The position numbers were made by a program, and so were the translations under genes. Of a stretch of DNA of 32,069 nt, positions 15,725 through 24,781 are shown one piece after another (positions within the stretch are counted from its first letter, which is position 1; each line of letters opens with the position of its first letter). Under the pieces are notes generated by a model. That model was not told the DNA's origin and did no database searches. It worked only from the letters and a program-made list of their open reading frames with translations. The stretch is from CAZECE01 sp964510525 (GTDB lineage: Bacteria > Pseudomonadota > Gammaproteobacteria > Pseudomonadales > JANQJO01): assembly GCA_964510525.1 (NCBI GenBank), contig CAZECE010000055.1, forward strand, positions 1 to 32,069. Reading direction: 5' to 3'.

Positions 15725-16882
15725 ATGAAACTAGCAGGAACTGTCGTTTCGTTATTAGCAGTTAGTACTCAACTGGCTCGTGCCCAATTTAGCCCAGAAA
15801 GCTTAGATCAATTGAAAAACAGTGTTAATGAGGAGCATCAGCGCAATAGAGACCACCGACCTGATTACAACCCGGAAATTCGTCCTAATTTTGACAAGGA
15901 TAATCCAGCTCATCTAAAACTTATTGAAGAGGAGACTAATAAATTTTTTCAATACTTGTCAGATCAGACCGACGTTTTAAATTGCTTAAATGAAAAAAGT
16001 GCATTTGAAAAACCAATAAGAAAATTCTTAACTCTTTTCACTCATTGTAAAATGCAGAACAACATGAGAAATCCTGGTGGAAACCAAGGTTGCAAGCAGA
16101 ATGATATATCTATACTTTTCGATATCTTATCTCTTGAATATACAACCCTTTCAAAATTACCTTTGGGCTTTTCTGAGGTAACAATTGAAATAAAAGACAA
16201 TACGCCCATCACCCTGTACATGCTTGTAGAAAACGTTGAAAAAAGCCAACTAGAAAGAACAATCTTTCGTAATGGCGGCGGGGATAACGAACACTTCCGG
16301 GCCATCGAAATCGGCATAAAAGAAGATGACCAACATTATCCTTTGACCATATATGAAGAAAATAGTTATGTTAATAAATTAGCTCGTCAGTCTTATCTAG
16401 CTGACAGAGCTGCTATCATTAATTGTCATGATGAAGTGCCAAGATACTCATCTTTGATGGTACACAGATATGGTCAGATTTTTTTTCCAAGGGAACCCAA
16501 TATCATACTAAGAGAATCCTCGGATCTGGTAAGCGAGAAAATAGATTTGATATCAGATACTATTTTAAATTTGCCGAAGAACAGCAATCAAAAATTCAAA
16601 CAACTGTTCTTTCTGTATAAATATTTTTTATCGTCAGTTTTTCCGTTCGAAGGGGATGAAGGCGGAATGGCAACTAGAATGATACTCGAAAAATCCATAC
16701 TCCAGTTCGCAAAAGACAAAGAGATTGTAACTGATACCACCCTAGACTACCCACACTACACTGATAATGGACTAGCGCCTGACAACGTACTCCCAGCCAT
16801 GTTTGATAAACCTGATGGCTATGCAAAACTGTTTTCGATCAAAGCCCCTCTCCCACCAATTACAGATGCCGGGGAGCTTTAG
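15725..16882 (+). CDS. Secreted hypothetical protein, 385 aa
   Basis: ATG 15725 preceded by AAGAGAAC. Residues 1-20 form a Sec signal peptide (MKLAGTVVSLLAVSTQ then LARA) with likely cleavage before Gln21. The mature protein is helical and charged, with four cysteines in the first 130 residues (NCLNEK, THCKMQ, GCKQND) that may form disulfides. It contains a conserved-looking block KYFLSSVFPFEGDEGGMATR near residues 298-317. No enzyme family recognised. It is followed after 168 bp by the 827-aa gene on the same strand, so the two may be related in function. Confidence 0.72.
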   Translation: MKLAGTVVSLLAVSTQLARAQFSPESLDQLKNSVNEEHQRNRDHRPDYNPEIRPNFDKDNPAHLKLIEEETNKFFQYLSDQTDVLNCLNEKSAFEKPIRKFLTLFTHCKMQNNMRNPGGNQGCKQNDISILFDILSLEYTTLSKLPLGFSEVTIEIKDNTPITLYMLVENVEKSQLERTIFRNGGGDNEHFRAIEIGIKEDDQHYPLTIYEENSYVNKLARQSYLADRAAIINCHDEVPRYSSLMVHRYGQIFFPREPNIILRESSDLVSEKIDLISDTILNLPKNSNQKFKQLFFLYKYFLSSVFPFEGDEGGMATRMILEKSILQFAKDKEIVTDTTLDYPHYTDNGLAPDNVLPAMFDKPDGYAKLFSIKAPLPPITDAGEL

Positions 16883-17050
16883 ATAGCACTGCAATCCCAC
16901 CAAGTAAAAAAATTAAGAAGAAAAACCCCAATACGAGTAAATAACTGCATTTCAAACAAAAACTGGGCTAAAAACCAGCGTCTTATACATCTGTAAAAGT
17001 TTGAAATTACACCCAATAACAATAATAAATCTAATCGAGAAGTGCTGTTT

Positions 17051-19534
17051 ATGTTGAAATTTATCACCGAGAATATAAAGCAAAACTACGAAAGATTAAA
17101 TCAACAAGAACCTTCAAAATCTGATACACCATTGAGTCATATCAGGGAAAAGGGTGGGCACACTTCTGTATTCAATCATCAGCAGCCCGGTAATTTTCAT
17201 GCTGCCGCTCAACAAAATCATTTAAACCATATTGAAATAACCTACTCAACATGCCCTATTCTCCCAGAATGTTTCAGCTCTACACAACCAGTCAAATCTA
17301 AAGACTATCCTCATAACTCTTTTTCAGCCGTGCCCATAAAGCCCAGCATTCAGATGGTAAAAGGTATTACTTTAAGCATTAATTGGCATTCCCTAAAGAC
17401 TGCTGTTCCCTTGCAAGTCTTCGAAAATATTCAATCTGGAATACTTACATACCCTTCGAGACATTTAGACAAAATATTAAACATAGATATTATCGAACAA
17501 TGGGCTCAAACTGCCGCTAAAGAAGAAATGGAATCAGATCAACGCTTGTGTGTCGTTTTTGGATTTATTAGTACAATGGAGGACTCACTACAACTAGCCT
17601 GCTACTCCAAAAAGGTACCGAATGATGAATTCAAAGAAATAAAGGGCATGCTTGCTAATATTAAAATGGATTTACTGAAAATACTCTCTGGTGATAAACA
17701 ATACGATAAAGAGGGTATTGTTCAAGATATTTTCCATCCAGATTTATTCATTCTCTTGTTAGGCAATGCTTTTTTTTATGACAGGCCAGACATTCAGCGT
17801 GAGCTGAACAACGTCATTCTATATTACACAGTCAAGTCATCAACAGCTGAAATATTCGATAGAGCGGGAGAAGGCTTCTCTGAGTTATTTACCTTTTATG
17901 AAGCCTATCTTAGAACTTCCCAATTGTATATTGAAACGGTTGATTCTTCAGGTTCGAAACTGGAATCTCAATCTAATAAAATCACGCAAAAGCTTAAGGA
18001 GCAAACGAATATTCTCAAAAATAAAATCAAAACTTATAACACCAAACAAAAAAAGCTGAGTCAATCCAGTGATGCAACGTTACAATCAAACTATGAACTT
18101 TATCTAAAAGCCTTTACTGCAATAAACAATATAAAAGATAACTTATATAACTTGGAGGTTAACGATCAAACCGTAAGATTTACTTTGCCCAGAATAACAC
18201 TTGCTCAGTTAATTGGAGCTAATTTCGGTGATCAACTGAATAGCAGATCGACCCCAGCCAATCCGTTAAACCAGGATTACGCTGAACAAATTAAGGAAAT
18301 TAAGGGTCTTAGAAAGTTATTTACAAGCTGCGAAATCTCAATCTCAGAAATATTAATCAAAATTCAGCAGTTAAGTAGAGAGGCCGCAGGCGAGGAAACA
18401 GAAAAGCTCAAAGATGCACTTTCCGAGCTGGATGACATAGAAACAGAGCCTGCCTTTCTTGAAATTTGGAAAGCGCTACATGCAGCTACGCTATTGTCTA
18501 TACAAAATTCACAAGAAGATCGAGGCATCTCATTTGAGACAGCCCAAACATTTAAAAACAAAGTGAAACAAAGCGCTGTACGGTCAAAATCAAATAAGAA
18601 AAAAAGCAGGGCTATTCAACAGAAAGCTAAAAATCAAGCTGTTCAAAACAAAACAACCAAGGCCGTACGCCCTTCGGAACAAAAAAATACAGAGCCCCCT
18701 TTAGTTTACTACATCACCGATGAACAAGACTCATCTGATGATGAGTCCATTGACCTGACGCGTTCCGATATTCGCCAAGAGGCGCAGCGGGATTCAGCCA
18801 ATGAACAACATGAAGAACGAGTCTTAGCCACACAGAACCAAGACCCATCCTGGTCAATAGTTCGCCCTAAACCGAGAAAAGCAAAACAACTCAGACTCAA
18901 ATATACTGACTTTGGTCATTTCGTAAATATTCCTACCCTTTTACCTCGAGATACCCTGCAAACCTTCTTGGGCTCGTTTGTCTCACCCAACTATAATAAG
19001 TTGAGCAGAAAATTTAACGACGGGTCAACGTCAGTGGAAAGACTCGCTGCATACCATTACACCAAGCACACGCCTGGGGAAGATATTCCTATGGAATCCC
19101 TGCAGTTACTTGGCCATCTGGGCGCTTTGTGTGTGAGTGGCTTATGCGCCTCTAATCCGGAGCGTCATATCTCAACAAGAACCTTGACGAGTGACCAATA
19201 CGAAGCGAGGCTCTCCAAAGTGCAAATCACCTCTTTAGATGAAAAATCAGATCAGTTTCACGGCTTTTTGGAAATAAAACTAAGAAATGGAGAAACCATC
19301 CCCAGTCGTTTTAAGGTCATCTATAAAATCGAAAAAAAAACGAACAGGCAATTTGTAATCACTCTCTGTAATCGAACTGAAGAACACATCACTAAAGCAG
19401 ATCTCAAAAAATTAGGATCATTCATATTAGATCAAAGCAGGAAGCGGGTATGCCATGGTTTGGATAGTTTTATAAGCGACCACCTCATTAATGTTGAGCG
19501 TGTTTTGTCTTTTATAGCCCAGCCCGACGGATAG
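17051..19534 (+). CDS. Large coiled-coil hypothetical protein
   Basis: 827 aa from ATG 17051 (an in-frame GTG at 17042 is possible); not recognised. No signal peptide. The N-terminal 80 residues are His/Gln/Asn-rich. A helical domain spans about 90-270. A lysine/glutamine-rich coiled coil lies near 300-345 (SNKITQKLKEQTNILKNKIK), and further helices run to about 500. A strongly basic tract (KSNKKKSRAIQQKAK) follows near 510-525, then an acidic tract DEQDSSDDES near 557-566. A C-terminal mixed domain (about 615-827) begins YTDFGHFVNIPTLLPRD. The size, lack of transmembrane segments and charged low-complexity linkers resemble large translocated effectors. AT-rich codon use fits the neighbouring orphans. 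Confidence 0.72.
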   Translation: MLKFITENIKQNYERLNQQEPSKSDTPLSHIREKGGHTSVFNHQQPGNFHAAAQQNHLNHIEITYSTCPILPECFSSTQPVKSKDYPHNSFSAVPIKPSIQMVKGITLSINWHSLKTAVPLQVFENIQSGILTYPSRHLDKILNIDIIEQWAQTAAKEEMESDQRLCVVFGFISTMEDSLQLACYSKKVPNDEFKEIKGMLANIKMDLLKILSGDKQYDKEGIVQDIFHPDLFILLLGNAFFYDRPDIQRELNNVILYYTVKSSTAEIFDRAGEGFSELFTFYEAYLRTSQLYIETVDSSGSKLESQSNKITQKLKEQTNILKNKIKTYNTKQKKLSQSSDATLQSNYELYLKAFTAINNIKDNLYNLEVNDQTVRFTLPRITLAQLIGANFGDQLNSRSTPANPLNQDYAEQIKEIKGLRKLFTSCEISISEILIKIQQLSREAAGEETEKLKDALSELDDIETEPAFLEIWKALHAATLLSIQNSQEDRGISFETAQTFKNKVKQSAVRSKSNKKKSRAIQQKAKNQAVQNKTTKAVRPSEQKNTEPPLVYYITDEQDSSDDESIDLTRSDIRQEAQRDSANEQHEERVLATQNQDPSWSIVRPKPRKAKQLRLKYTDFGHFVNIPTLLPRDTLQTFLGSFVSPNYNKLSRKFNDGSTSVERLAAYHYTKHTPGEDIPMESLQLLGHLGALCVSGLCASNPERHISTRTLTSDQYEARLSKVQITSLDEKSDQFHGFLEIKLRNGETIPSRFKVIYKIEKKTNRQFVITLCNRTEEHITKADLKKLGSFILDQSRKRVCHGLDSFISDHLINVERVLSFIAQPDG

Positions 19535-19637
19535 CTCAGGGCACCACTAGGATATTATGTTAGCTGTAATGCAAAAATGTACCCTAGTGCGGCAGCTAAA
19601 AACCGCACCATCTTTCAATTAACCTGCATCTTCAAAA

Positions 19638-19664
19638 AAGGAGGTGATTATGACTGTTGGATAG
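19638..19664 (+). other. Very strong ribosome site before a four-codon ORF
   Basis: AAGGAGGTGAT at 19638-19648 is complementary to the 3' end of 16S rRNA. It is followed directly by ATG (19650) and a TAG after four codons (M-T-V-G). No long frame follows. It may be a leader peptide, a stub left by an insertion or deletion at the RAYT element border, or chance. Confidence 0.5.
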
Positions 19665-19687
19665 AGACAACTAAAAGAAATAAGAAA

Positions 19688-19736
19688 AATAAGGGATCAA
19701 AATAAGAAAAAAAATAAGAATAAGGGGTCAGGATAC
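19688..19736. repeat. Left flank of RAYT element, GGGGTCA-type repeats
   Basis: An A-rich stretch with aataag units contains aagggatcaaa and aaggggtcagg, the latter at about 19722-19732. The GGGGTCA motif is the inverse of TGACCCC found beyond the other end of the transposase gene, so the gene is bracketed by related inverted sequences. Confidence 0.6.
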
Positions 19737-19745
19737 CTTATAGTT

Positions 19746-20711
19746 TCATTGACACATTTCGGACATTCTATTCATTACCTCACTTAATTCCCCAGATGCT
19801 ATTCTTTTCTTTATCGTATGTAACGCGCTCGAAACACTACTAGCCCCTTTCAAGCCAAATATCTTTGCAATCTCTCCTAACGAAACACCAGCTTTTTCAA
19901 AACAATAATACATGGCCAATTTCCGAGGTATATTTTTTTCCTGCCTGCCTAAACTCCGCTCTCGAATAGAATCTAAAGGCACATCGAAAACTTGGGCAAC
20001 AGCTGATAGAATTTCATCAATCGACGCACTCTGAAGTACAGACGGCGTTGTATCGTTCAAAATCTGAAAAGCATCTTTTTGTTCATGAATGTCTGATTTA
20101 AAGTCCTTATCTCCCAATACAGTTGCCACATTTCCTTTTGAGTAAAACCGTTTAATATCTTCATCAACTCCTGAAGCAACAAAGGCATGATAGCGGCTGT
20201 ATTTTTGATGCGTACCCAGCATGCCATAAATTTTTTCTCGATTTAACCAAGGTTCTGGGGAGGCTTTGTTGATATAAGCACGATAGCTTGACCATTGATA
20301 ATCATCCAAAACATGATCGCTTACCCCTTTCGCTTCTGCGGGATTACGATGAATATAACGACTTAGCTGCAACAAATAAGCATCCTCATCGACCAAAATG
20401 GCTTTATAACGCCCTCGAAATAATGGGCCGTCCGTTTTTTTAAGGCGATTATAGCGCTGAGTGTAAACACCATTGATGTGCCGCATGATTCGGTCTAAAT
20501 TCGCTAGAGGTGTTTCAACCAGCAAATGATAGTGATTAGACATTAAGCAATAGGCATGCACTTTGGCAGAGAAACGTTTATGCGCTTCTGCAACGGTGTC
20601 CAAAAACGCACGGTAATAATCATCACCATGAAAAATCGTACAACGTCCACGGCCACGATTCATTACATGGTAAAAAGCGTTTTCGTATTGAATTCGAGTA
20701 GGTCTAGGCAT
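19746..20711 (-). CDS. REP-associated tyrosine transposase (Y1/RAYT) with C-terminal HTH
   Basis: 321 aa. The N-terminal Y1-transposase domain has the HUH motif MSNHYHLLVE (His60, His62). It also has PLFRGRYKAI and LLQLSRYIHRNP with a candidate catalytic Tyr near 119. Such proteins nick single-stranded REP hairpins through a 5'-phosphotyrosine link. Residues about 230-310 form an added helix-turn-helix resembling the DnaA C-terminal domain (SLGEIAKIFGLKGASSVSSA). RAYTs of this longer type are common in gammaproteobacteria. ATG 20711 has no clear ribosome site. GGGGTCA/TGACCCC sequences flank it. Confidence 0.92.
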   Translation of the reverse strand: MPRPTRIQYENAFYHVMNRGRGRCTIFHGDDYYRAFLDTVAEAHKRFSAKVHAYCLMSNHYHLLVETPLANLDRIMRHINGVYTQRYNRLKKTDGPLFRGRYKAILVDEDAYLLQLSRYIHRNPAEAKGVSDHVLDDYQWSSYRAYINKASPEPWLNREKIYGMLGTHQKYSRYHAFVASGVDEDIKRFYSKGNVATVLGDKDFKSDIHEQKDAFQILNDTTPSVLQSASIDEILSAVAQVFDVPLDSIRERSLGRQEKNIPRKLAMYYCFEKAGVSLGEIAKIFGLKGASSVSSALHTIKKRIASGELSEVMNRMSEMCQ

Positions 20712-20754
20712 ATTGATTCGAACAATAAATCATTTACCCGCTTTTCAAAAGCAT

Positions 20755-20845
20755 AAAATCAACTTGACCCCTTTTTTTCTTTTTAAAATCAACTTGACCC
20801 CTTTTTTTCTTTTTACAGAAACAACAAAGGGGTCAAACATCAAAG
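20755..20845. repeat. Right flank of RAYT element: 30-bp tandem copies
   Basis: A 30-bp unit beginning aaaatcaacttgacccc and ending in a T-rich tract is present twice without change at 20755-20784 and 20785-20814. An inverted aaaggggtcaaac follows at about 20829-20841. These match in inverse the ggggtca sequences at the other side of the transposase, which suggests they are its REP-like recognition sequences. Confidence 0.85.
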
Positions 20846-20873
20846 AGGTAAACCGATTGATATTCTATAAGTC

Positions 20874-22763
20874 TTAACGGCAACCACTGATATTCGTGTT
20901 AATCAAAACATCAAGCGCTCCATCGATTACTGCCTGACAAGTTTCATCTGGTATATCATAAATACTCAATAAATATAGAAACACTAGATTACTCAACGGA
21001 GAGATATCTGATATGGGATTACTGGACAAATTCAAATCATCAATATTAGTAGATGATAAAAATTCAAACCCTGTCAAAAGAATAAAATTATTATTAGAAA
21101 GATCAAGATCTTTTATTTGTGGAATAGGTATCTGATTTAAATTGGTGAGTGCACTTAGCTGATTATCTGAAAAATCGATATCGGTGAGTAATGGAAAATT
21201 TATGAAAGTCATCATATCGACTTCCGATAAATTTCCTCTTAAGAACTCTATGCTCTTTAAATTAGGGATATTAGAAGTCTTTAATGCAGAAATGTCGGCC
21301 AAATTTGTACCTGCAATATAAAGGCTTTCAAGCTCAGGCCAAGTAACATTTTCTATTCCTTCCAATGTACTCAATGGATTATTGTCCACACTCAGTGTCC
21401 TAAGACCAGGCATTGGAATTAAATTAAGGCCACTTAGATCCTTCAAAAGATTGTGAGAAATATCAAAACTCGATAACGCAGGTACTGATATGCCATTGAG
21501 CACACTAAGATCAGCAATCAGATTATTAGATAAATTAATGTACCATACATTCTCATTTAAAAAGTCACTCAGGCCAGTGAGATCTGTTATTTTGTTATAA
21601 CTAAAATCTAACTGTGTTATTAAAGGTAAACTAATATCTGCAATTCCATTTACATCTGCCAAATTGTTATTGGTAACGTCGAAGTATCCAAGAATAGGAA
21701 ACTGTGCTCCACTCATAGGCGTCAATGTTGTGATGTTATTATTTGACAATGTGAAATAAGAAAGCACGCTAAAATTTCTATCAGAAAAACCATCTAGATC
21801 TAAAATGGCATTACCACTTAGATCTAGAAACTTTAAACTCGCCTGATTCAGGCCTTCAATACCTCTAGTAGAAGTAATTCTATTACCACTCAGATTGACA
21901 CTGGATATAACAGGAAAATTTACTGTTCCTAATGGTGTGATATCTGAAATTAAATTATTCTCTAACTCTAGAGACTTCAATTTGGATAAGTTCGCACCAT
22001 CAAGCCAAGCAATATCCTTCAATTGAGTATCATTAATATCAATCTGCTCTAATGCAATCCAATTCGTTTCAGATAACTTCGGCATATCTAAGATATTCGC
22101 AACAGATAAACTTAAAGTTTTAAGGGAAGGGGCAGAAAGTTGTCCTAATACTTTAAAGCCAAATGTATTATTTTGAGAAATTTGAAGATTTAAAAGTGCC
22201 GGTAACTGAATGGATTTCCAGACATGCAAGGTACCTTGATCGGTATCGATATATAATGACTCCAATACCCGAAGGTTTGCTAGCTCTTTCCAATCGACTG
22301 AAGTGAGATTGCCTTGAAGCCGAAGGGTTTTGAGCGCAGGGAAACTAATAGCACTCATCCCCAAAATACTCGCCTCACATTGAAAGCATGTTTGTATTGA
22401 GAGCCCCTCTAATTTTGGCAGTATTTCGCCTGACATATTTGAAAACAATTGCCCGCTTGCATCATATAAAGATAATGATTCCAGATTTTCTAACATAGAC
22501 AAACCGACTAATGAATCAATTCCATCATTGCAACTGAGATACGTTATTGCTGAATAATCAACTTCCTCATCCTCAAACCCCTCTTCAATACAGGCCATTA
22601 AACCTGCATCGGCAATAGATCGCTCTGGCGATATACCCAGCTCAGGTATGGATCCACCAGCACTATCTCCTCCACATGAAGATAAAGCAACCAAAACAGG
22701 AAAAAGAAAAATCAGCTGAACAAAATCAATAGCTTTAATTCGAAGAAGTTTTTTTAGTGACAT
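20874..22763 (-). CDS. Leucine-rich-repeat lipoprotein
   Basis: 629 aa from ATG 22763. An upstream in-frame start at 22838 would bury the signal peptide, so the inner start is preferred. The signal VQLIFLFPVLVALSSC puts the lipidated Cys at residue 30, followed by GGDS, which suits the outer membrane. From about residue 75 to 600 there are roughly 20 leucine-rich repeats of 20-25 aa with cores such as LKFLDLSGNAILDLDG and LTQLDFSYNKITDLTG, the internalin-like pattern. Cys residues occur near the N-terminus and at the very C-terminus (ISGCR), perhaps capping the solenoid. LRR surface proteins bind other proteins, so a role in adhesion or recognition is a reasonable inference. Confidence 0.88.
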   Translation of the reverse strand: MSLKKLLRIKAIDFVQLIFLFPVLVALSSCGGDSAGGSIPELGISPERSIADAGLMACIEEGFEDEEVDYSAITYLSCNDGIDSLVGLSMLENLESLSLYDASGQLFSNMSGEILPKLEGLSIQTCFQCEASILGMSAISFPALKTLRLQGNLTSVDWKELANLRVLESLYIDTDQGTLHVWKSIQLPALLNLQISQNNTFGFKVLGQLSAPSLKTLSLSVANILDMPKLSETNWIALEQIDINDTQLKDIAWLDGANLSKLKSLELENNLISDITPLGTVNFPVISSVNLSGNRITSTRGIEGLNQASLKFLDLSGNAILDLDGFSDRNFSVLSYFTLSNNNITTLTPMSGAQFPILGYFDVTNNNLADVNGIADISLPLITQLDFSYNKITDLTGLSDFLNENVWYINLSNNLIADLSVLNGISVPALSSFDISHNLLKDLSGLNLIPMPGLRTLSVDNNPLSTLEGIENVTWPELESLYIAGTNLADISALKTSNIPNLKSIEFLRGNLSEVDMMTFINFPLLTDIDFSDNQLSALTNLNQIPIPQIKDLDLSNNNFILLTGFEFLSSTNIDDLNLSSNPISDISPLSNLVFLYLLSIYDIPDETCQAVIDGALDVLINTNISGCR

Positions 22764-22920
22764 TTCCAACTCAACTACTTTTAAGAGTTTAATTATCAAA
22801 GAGCTGATTACTATATATGCGCTATTTTGGAGGTTCAATACTACCGAACAATTTTTAACAAAAATTCAACGAGAACAACTGATAATTGAATCAGAAAAAT
22901 CACATTTGTAAGTCATAACC

Positions 22921-23307
22921 GTGTTTTTCTTTCTACCCTTTGATAATGGCTTTGACACCCTAGCTGCCTACTTTGCCTATGAGCAATGCTATGTGGCCTC
23001 TGTCAGCCCACAACAGAGACAAGGCAAGGTTCTGGTCATCTACAATCAAGCCCTGTACAACAAGACTGTGTGGTTTCATAACCACCATCTTAAGTTCAGT
23101 GCTGGTATTCAGCATCTTGAGTCACCCAACCACCTCTGTGACCAACTGGCTGATACCAACCTTGTCTTCTGTTCAGGTGAGGTCTTTGATTCCCTCAATG
23201 ACACCCACCTTGAGCAACTCTACCAATTCAACAACAGCCAAGGGTCTAGAGCCCTGAAGCTGACTGACCTTGATGGGAAAGGTCTTGAATTTGAATTCAC
23301 CAAATAA
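22921..23307 (+). CDS. Possible gene or gene fragment, 128 aa
   Basis: The frame opens with GTG 22921 without a ribosome site. The product starts FFFLPFDNGFDTLAAYFAYE and ends GKGLEFEFTK; it is not recognised. It has an unusual richness of C-ending codons (gcc, ctg, acc) compared with its AT-rich neighbours. It could be a 5'-truncated gene brought in with the adjacent Rhs cassettes, or an independent gene with an atypical start. It stands on the opposite strand to the cassettes. Confidence 0.4.
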   Translation: MFFFLPFDNGFDTLAAYFAYEQCYVASVSPQQRQGKVLVIYNQALYNKTVWFHNHHLKFSAGIQHLESPNHLCDQLADTNLVFCSGEVFDSLNDTHLEQLYQFNNSQGSRALKLTDLDGKGLEFEFTK

Positions 23308-23333
23308 GGGATTGGTTGGGACACAGGGAAGTG

Positions 23334-23894
23334 TCACAACACACCTAGCCAATTTAGAAATAACAATACTGTAAAATAAACAACTGTTGAGGCACCAATA
23401 AATATTAGAAGCCAGAAAACAGCAAGCTGAAATTTTCCTAATTGGGGAGCAGGTATCATGCTAAGGGTTTTAGCACTTACCTCATCAGACTTGCAGTATG
23501 AATTAACAATATTGTATGTATCAGGTGGAAAATACAAATATGAAATGGTCACCTGCTCTCCCGGAACAAGAGTTGGAAGAATAATCTCAGAACTATCATC
23601 CAAACCTTGCTCAACTTTGTGTATTAGTTGAGGGAATAGCTGATAAGCCTTAGGTAAGTGAGCATGCCCAATCCTTACATTGTGAGCAGTTTTTTTGCCA
23701 ATATTTCTGACAACCACACTGTGAGTATTGACTGTAATCCCTTTTTCATTTTTTTCATCTTTTAGAGGTATTGCAGAAGTATGCAGTAAATAAATAACCA
23801 GGTTCGGTTTAAACTCAATATACTGCTTAGCGACAAAACCAATTATGGCTGTGAATAGAGGGGCAATTAATTTAGCAATTATATCAAAATCCAT
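23334..23894 (-). CDS. Membrane protein, two helices
   Basis: 186 aa; not recognised. Residues about 6-24 (IAKLIAPLFTAIIGFVA) and 155-182 (AVFWLLIFIGASTVVYFTVL) are hydrophobic helices. The loop between them is a beta-rich domain with VVVRNIGKKTAHNVRIGHAH, typical of small Ig-like folds. Lies 24 bp after the small candidate immunity gene on the same strand and is probably co-transcribed. It could contribute to immunity, which is unproven. Confidence 0.65.
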   Translation of the reverse strand: MDFDIIAKLIAPLFTAIIGFVAKQYIEFKPNLVIYLLHTSAIPLKDEKNEKGITVNTHSVVVRNIGKKTAHNVRIGHAHLPKAYQLFPQLIHKVEQGLDDSSEIILPTLVPGEQVTISYLYFPPDTYNIVNSYCKSDEVSAKTLSMIPAPQLGKFQLAVFWLLIFIGASTVVYFTVLLFLNWLGVL

Positions 23895-23918
23895 ATTTAA
23901 AATATCTCAACCTGCCAA

Positions 23919-24128
23919 TCAGTTGGTCTTCCCTTTGGTCTTTGCAACTGCCTCTAGCCAATCACTCCAAACAGCAGCATCAGCAGGTTTACCATCATCT
24001 AACTGAGACATACCACCCAAGAACCCAGCCAAATCATCAGATTCAGTCATTTCATACAAGTTTTCTAAATAAGCATACATAGCCTGATATGCTTCTTGTA
24101 CTGTCAAAAACTCTTCATCTTTTGGCAT
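23919..24128 (-). CDS. Small candidate immunity protein for Rhs tip 1
   Basis: 69 aa, acidic. The sequence QEAYQAMYAYLENLYEMTES followed by DDLAGFLGGMSQLDDGKPAD and AAVWSDWLEA matches a pattern I recall from small proteins encoded after polymorphic toxins (SDDLxGxLGxMxLxxDGxPADxAxWxDW). GAGGTAGC lies about 12 bases before ATG 24128. The gene starts 8 bp after the stop of the Rhs tip. Position and acidity fit a cognate immunity protein that neutralises the nearby toxin; family assignment is from memory. Confidence 0.68.
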   Translation of the reverse strand: MPKDEEFLTVQEAYQAMYAYLENLYEMTESDDLAGFLGGMSQLDDGKPADAAVWSDWLEAVAKTKGKTN

Positions 24129-24136
24129 AAATTAAG

Positions 24137-24781
24137 CTACCTCTTTTTCTGAGCTGATGATAAACCAGTTGTTGAGTTGAAATCTCTTGGTTTCTGATTT
24201 AAGCCACCATTAATAATCTTACTACCTCTGGTCTGTGTCCAAACTTGAGAGCCATCTGACCTTGTTTTAGCAGACCAAGTGTTACCAAATTTATCATTAC
24301 CAAGTGTTGTTGAAGGATTATCAGCAACCTTCTTGAGCAAATCTCTATTCTCTGGTGTGTCTGGTAGATGGCCCTCTTTATCTCTGAAAATATGTTTAAT
24401 TCTTTTGGGGTCAATAACATTATCAGGCACCAGCTTCGAAACAGCCTTACCACCAACACCAAAAGCAGCACCAGTTGCAATCCCAACACCAGCATCTACA
24501 GCCGCTTGCCCAGCACTTTTCTCTCCAGTAATTACACTGTTGATATTAGAACCAGCTGAATAACCCGCTAGGCCAGCTCCAATGACGCTAAGCCCCTTAG
24601 CAACAGCCGGAGCCAACAATATCGGCAACTCCCCATCCGGGTCATAATACATATACGGATTATTGTTCGCATACGCATACCGATTAAAACTCGCCGGATT
24701 GCTCTCCAGGAACTCAACCGGGTCCATACTCAGGAACCGGCCAATCACAGGGTCATAATACCGAGCCCCCATGTAAAGCAA
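24137..24781 (-). CDS. Orphan Rhs C-terminal tip 1 with toxin domain
   Basis: The first residues LYMGARYYDPVIGRFLSMDP are the end of the Rhs core, where the cage meets the toxin. The frame has TTG at 24781 or ATG at 24772 but no ribosome site, and a stop lies five codons before the TTG, so the rest of the Rhs protein is missing. Residues about 55-110 are an Ala/Gly-rich segment. The final 90 residues (KHIFRDKEGHLPDTPENRDL through NGGLNQKPRDFNSTTGLS) resemble RNase-type tips of polymorphic toxins. Alone it is probably silent unless recombined onto a full-length rhs gene. A candidate immunity gene follows immediately. Confidence 0.8.
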   Translation of the reverse strand: MLYMGARYYDPVIGRFLSMDPVEFLESNPASFNRYAYANNNPYMYYDPDGELPILLAPAVAKGLSVIGAGLAGYSAGSNINSVITGEKSAGQAAVDAGVGIATGAAFGVGGKAVSKLVPDNVIDPKRIKHIFRDKEGHLPDTPENRDLLKKVADNPSTTLGNDKFGNTWSAKTRSDGSQVWTQTRGSKIINGGLNQKPRDFNSTTGLSSAQKKR

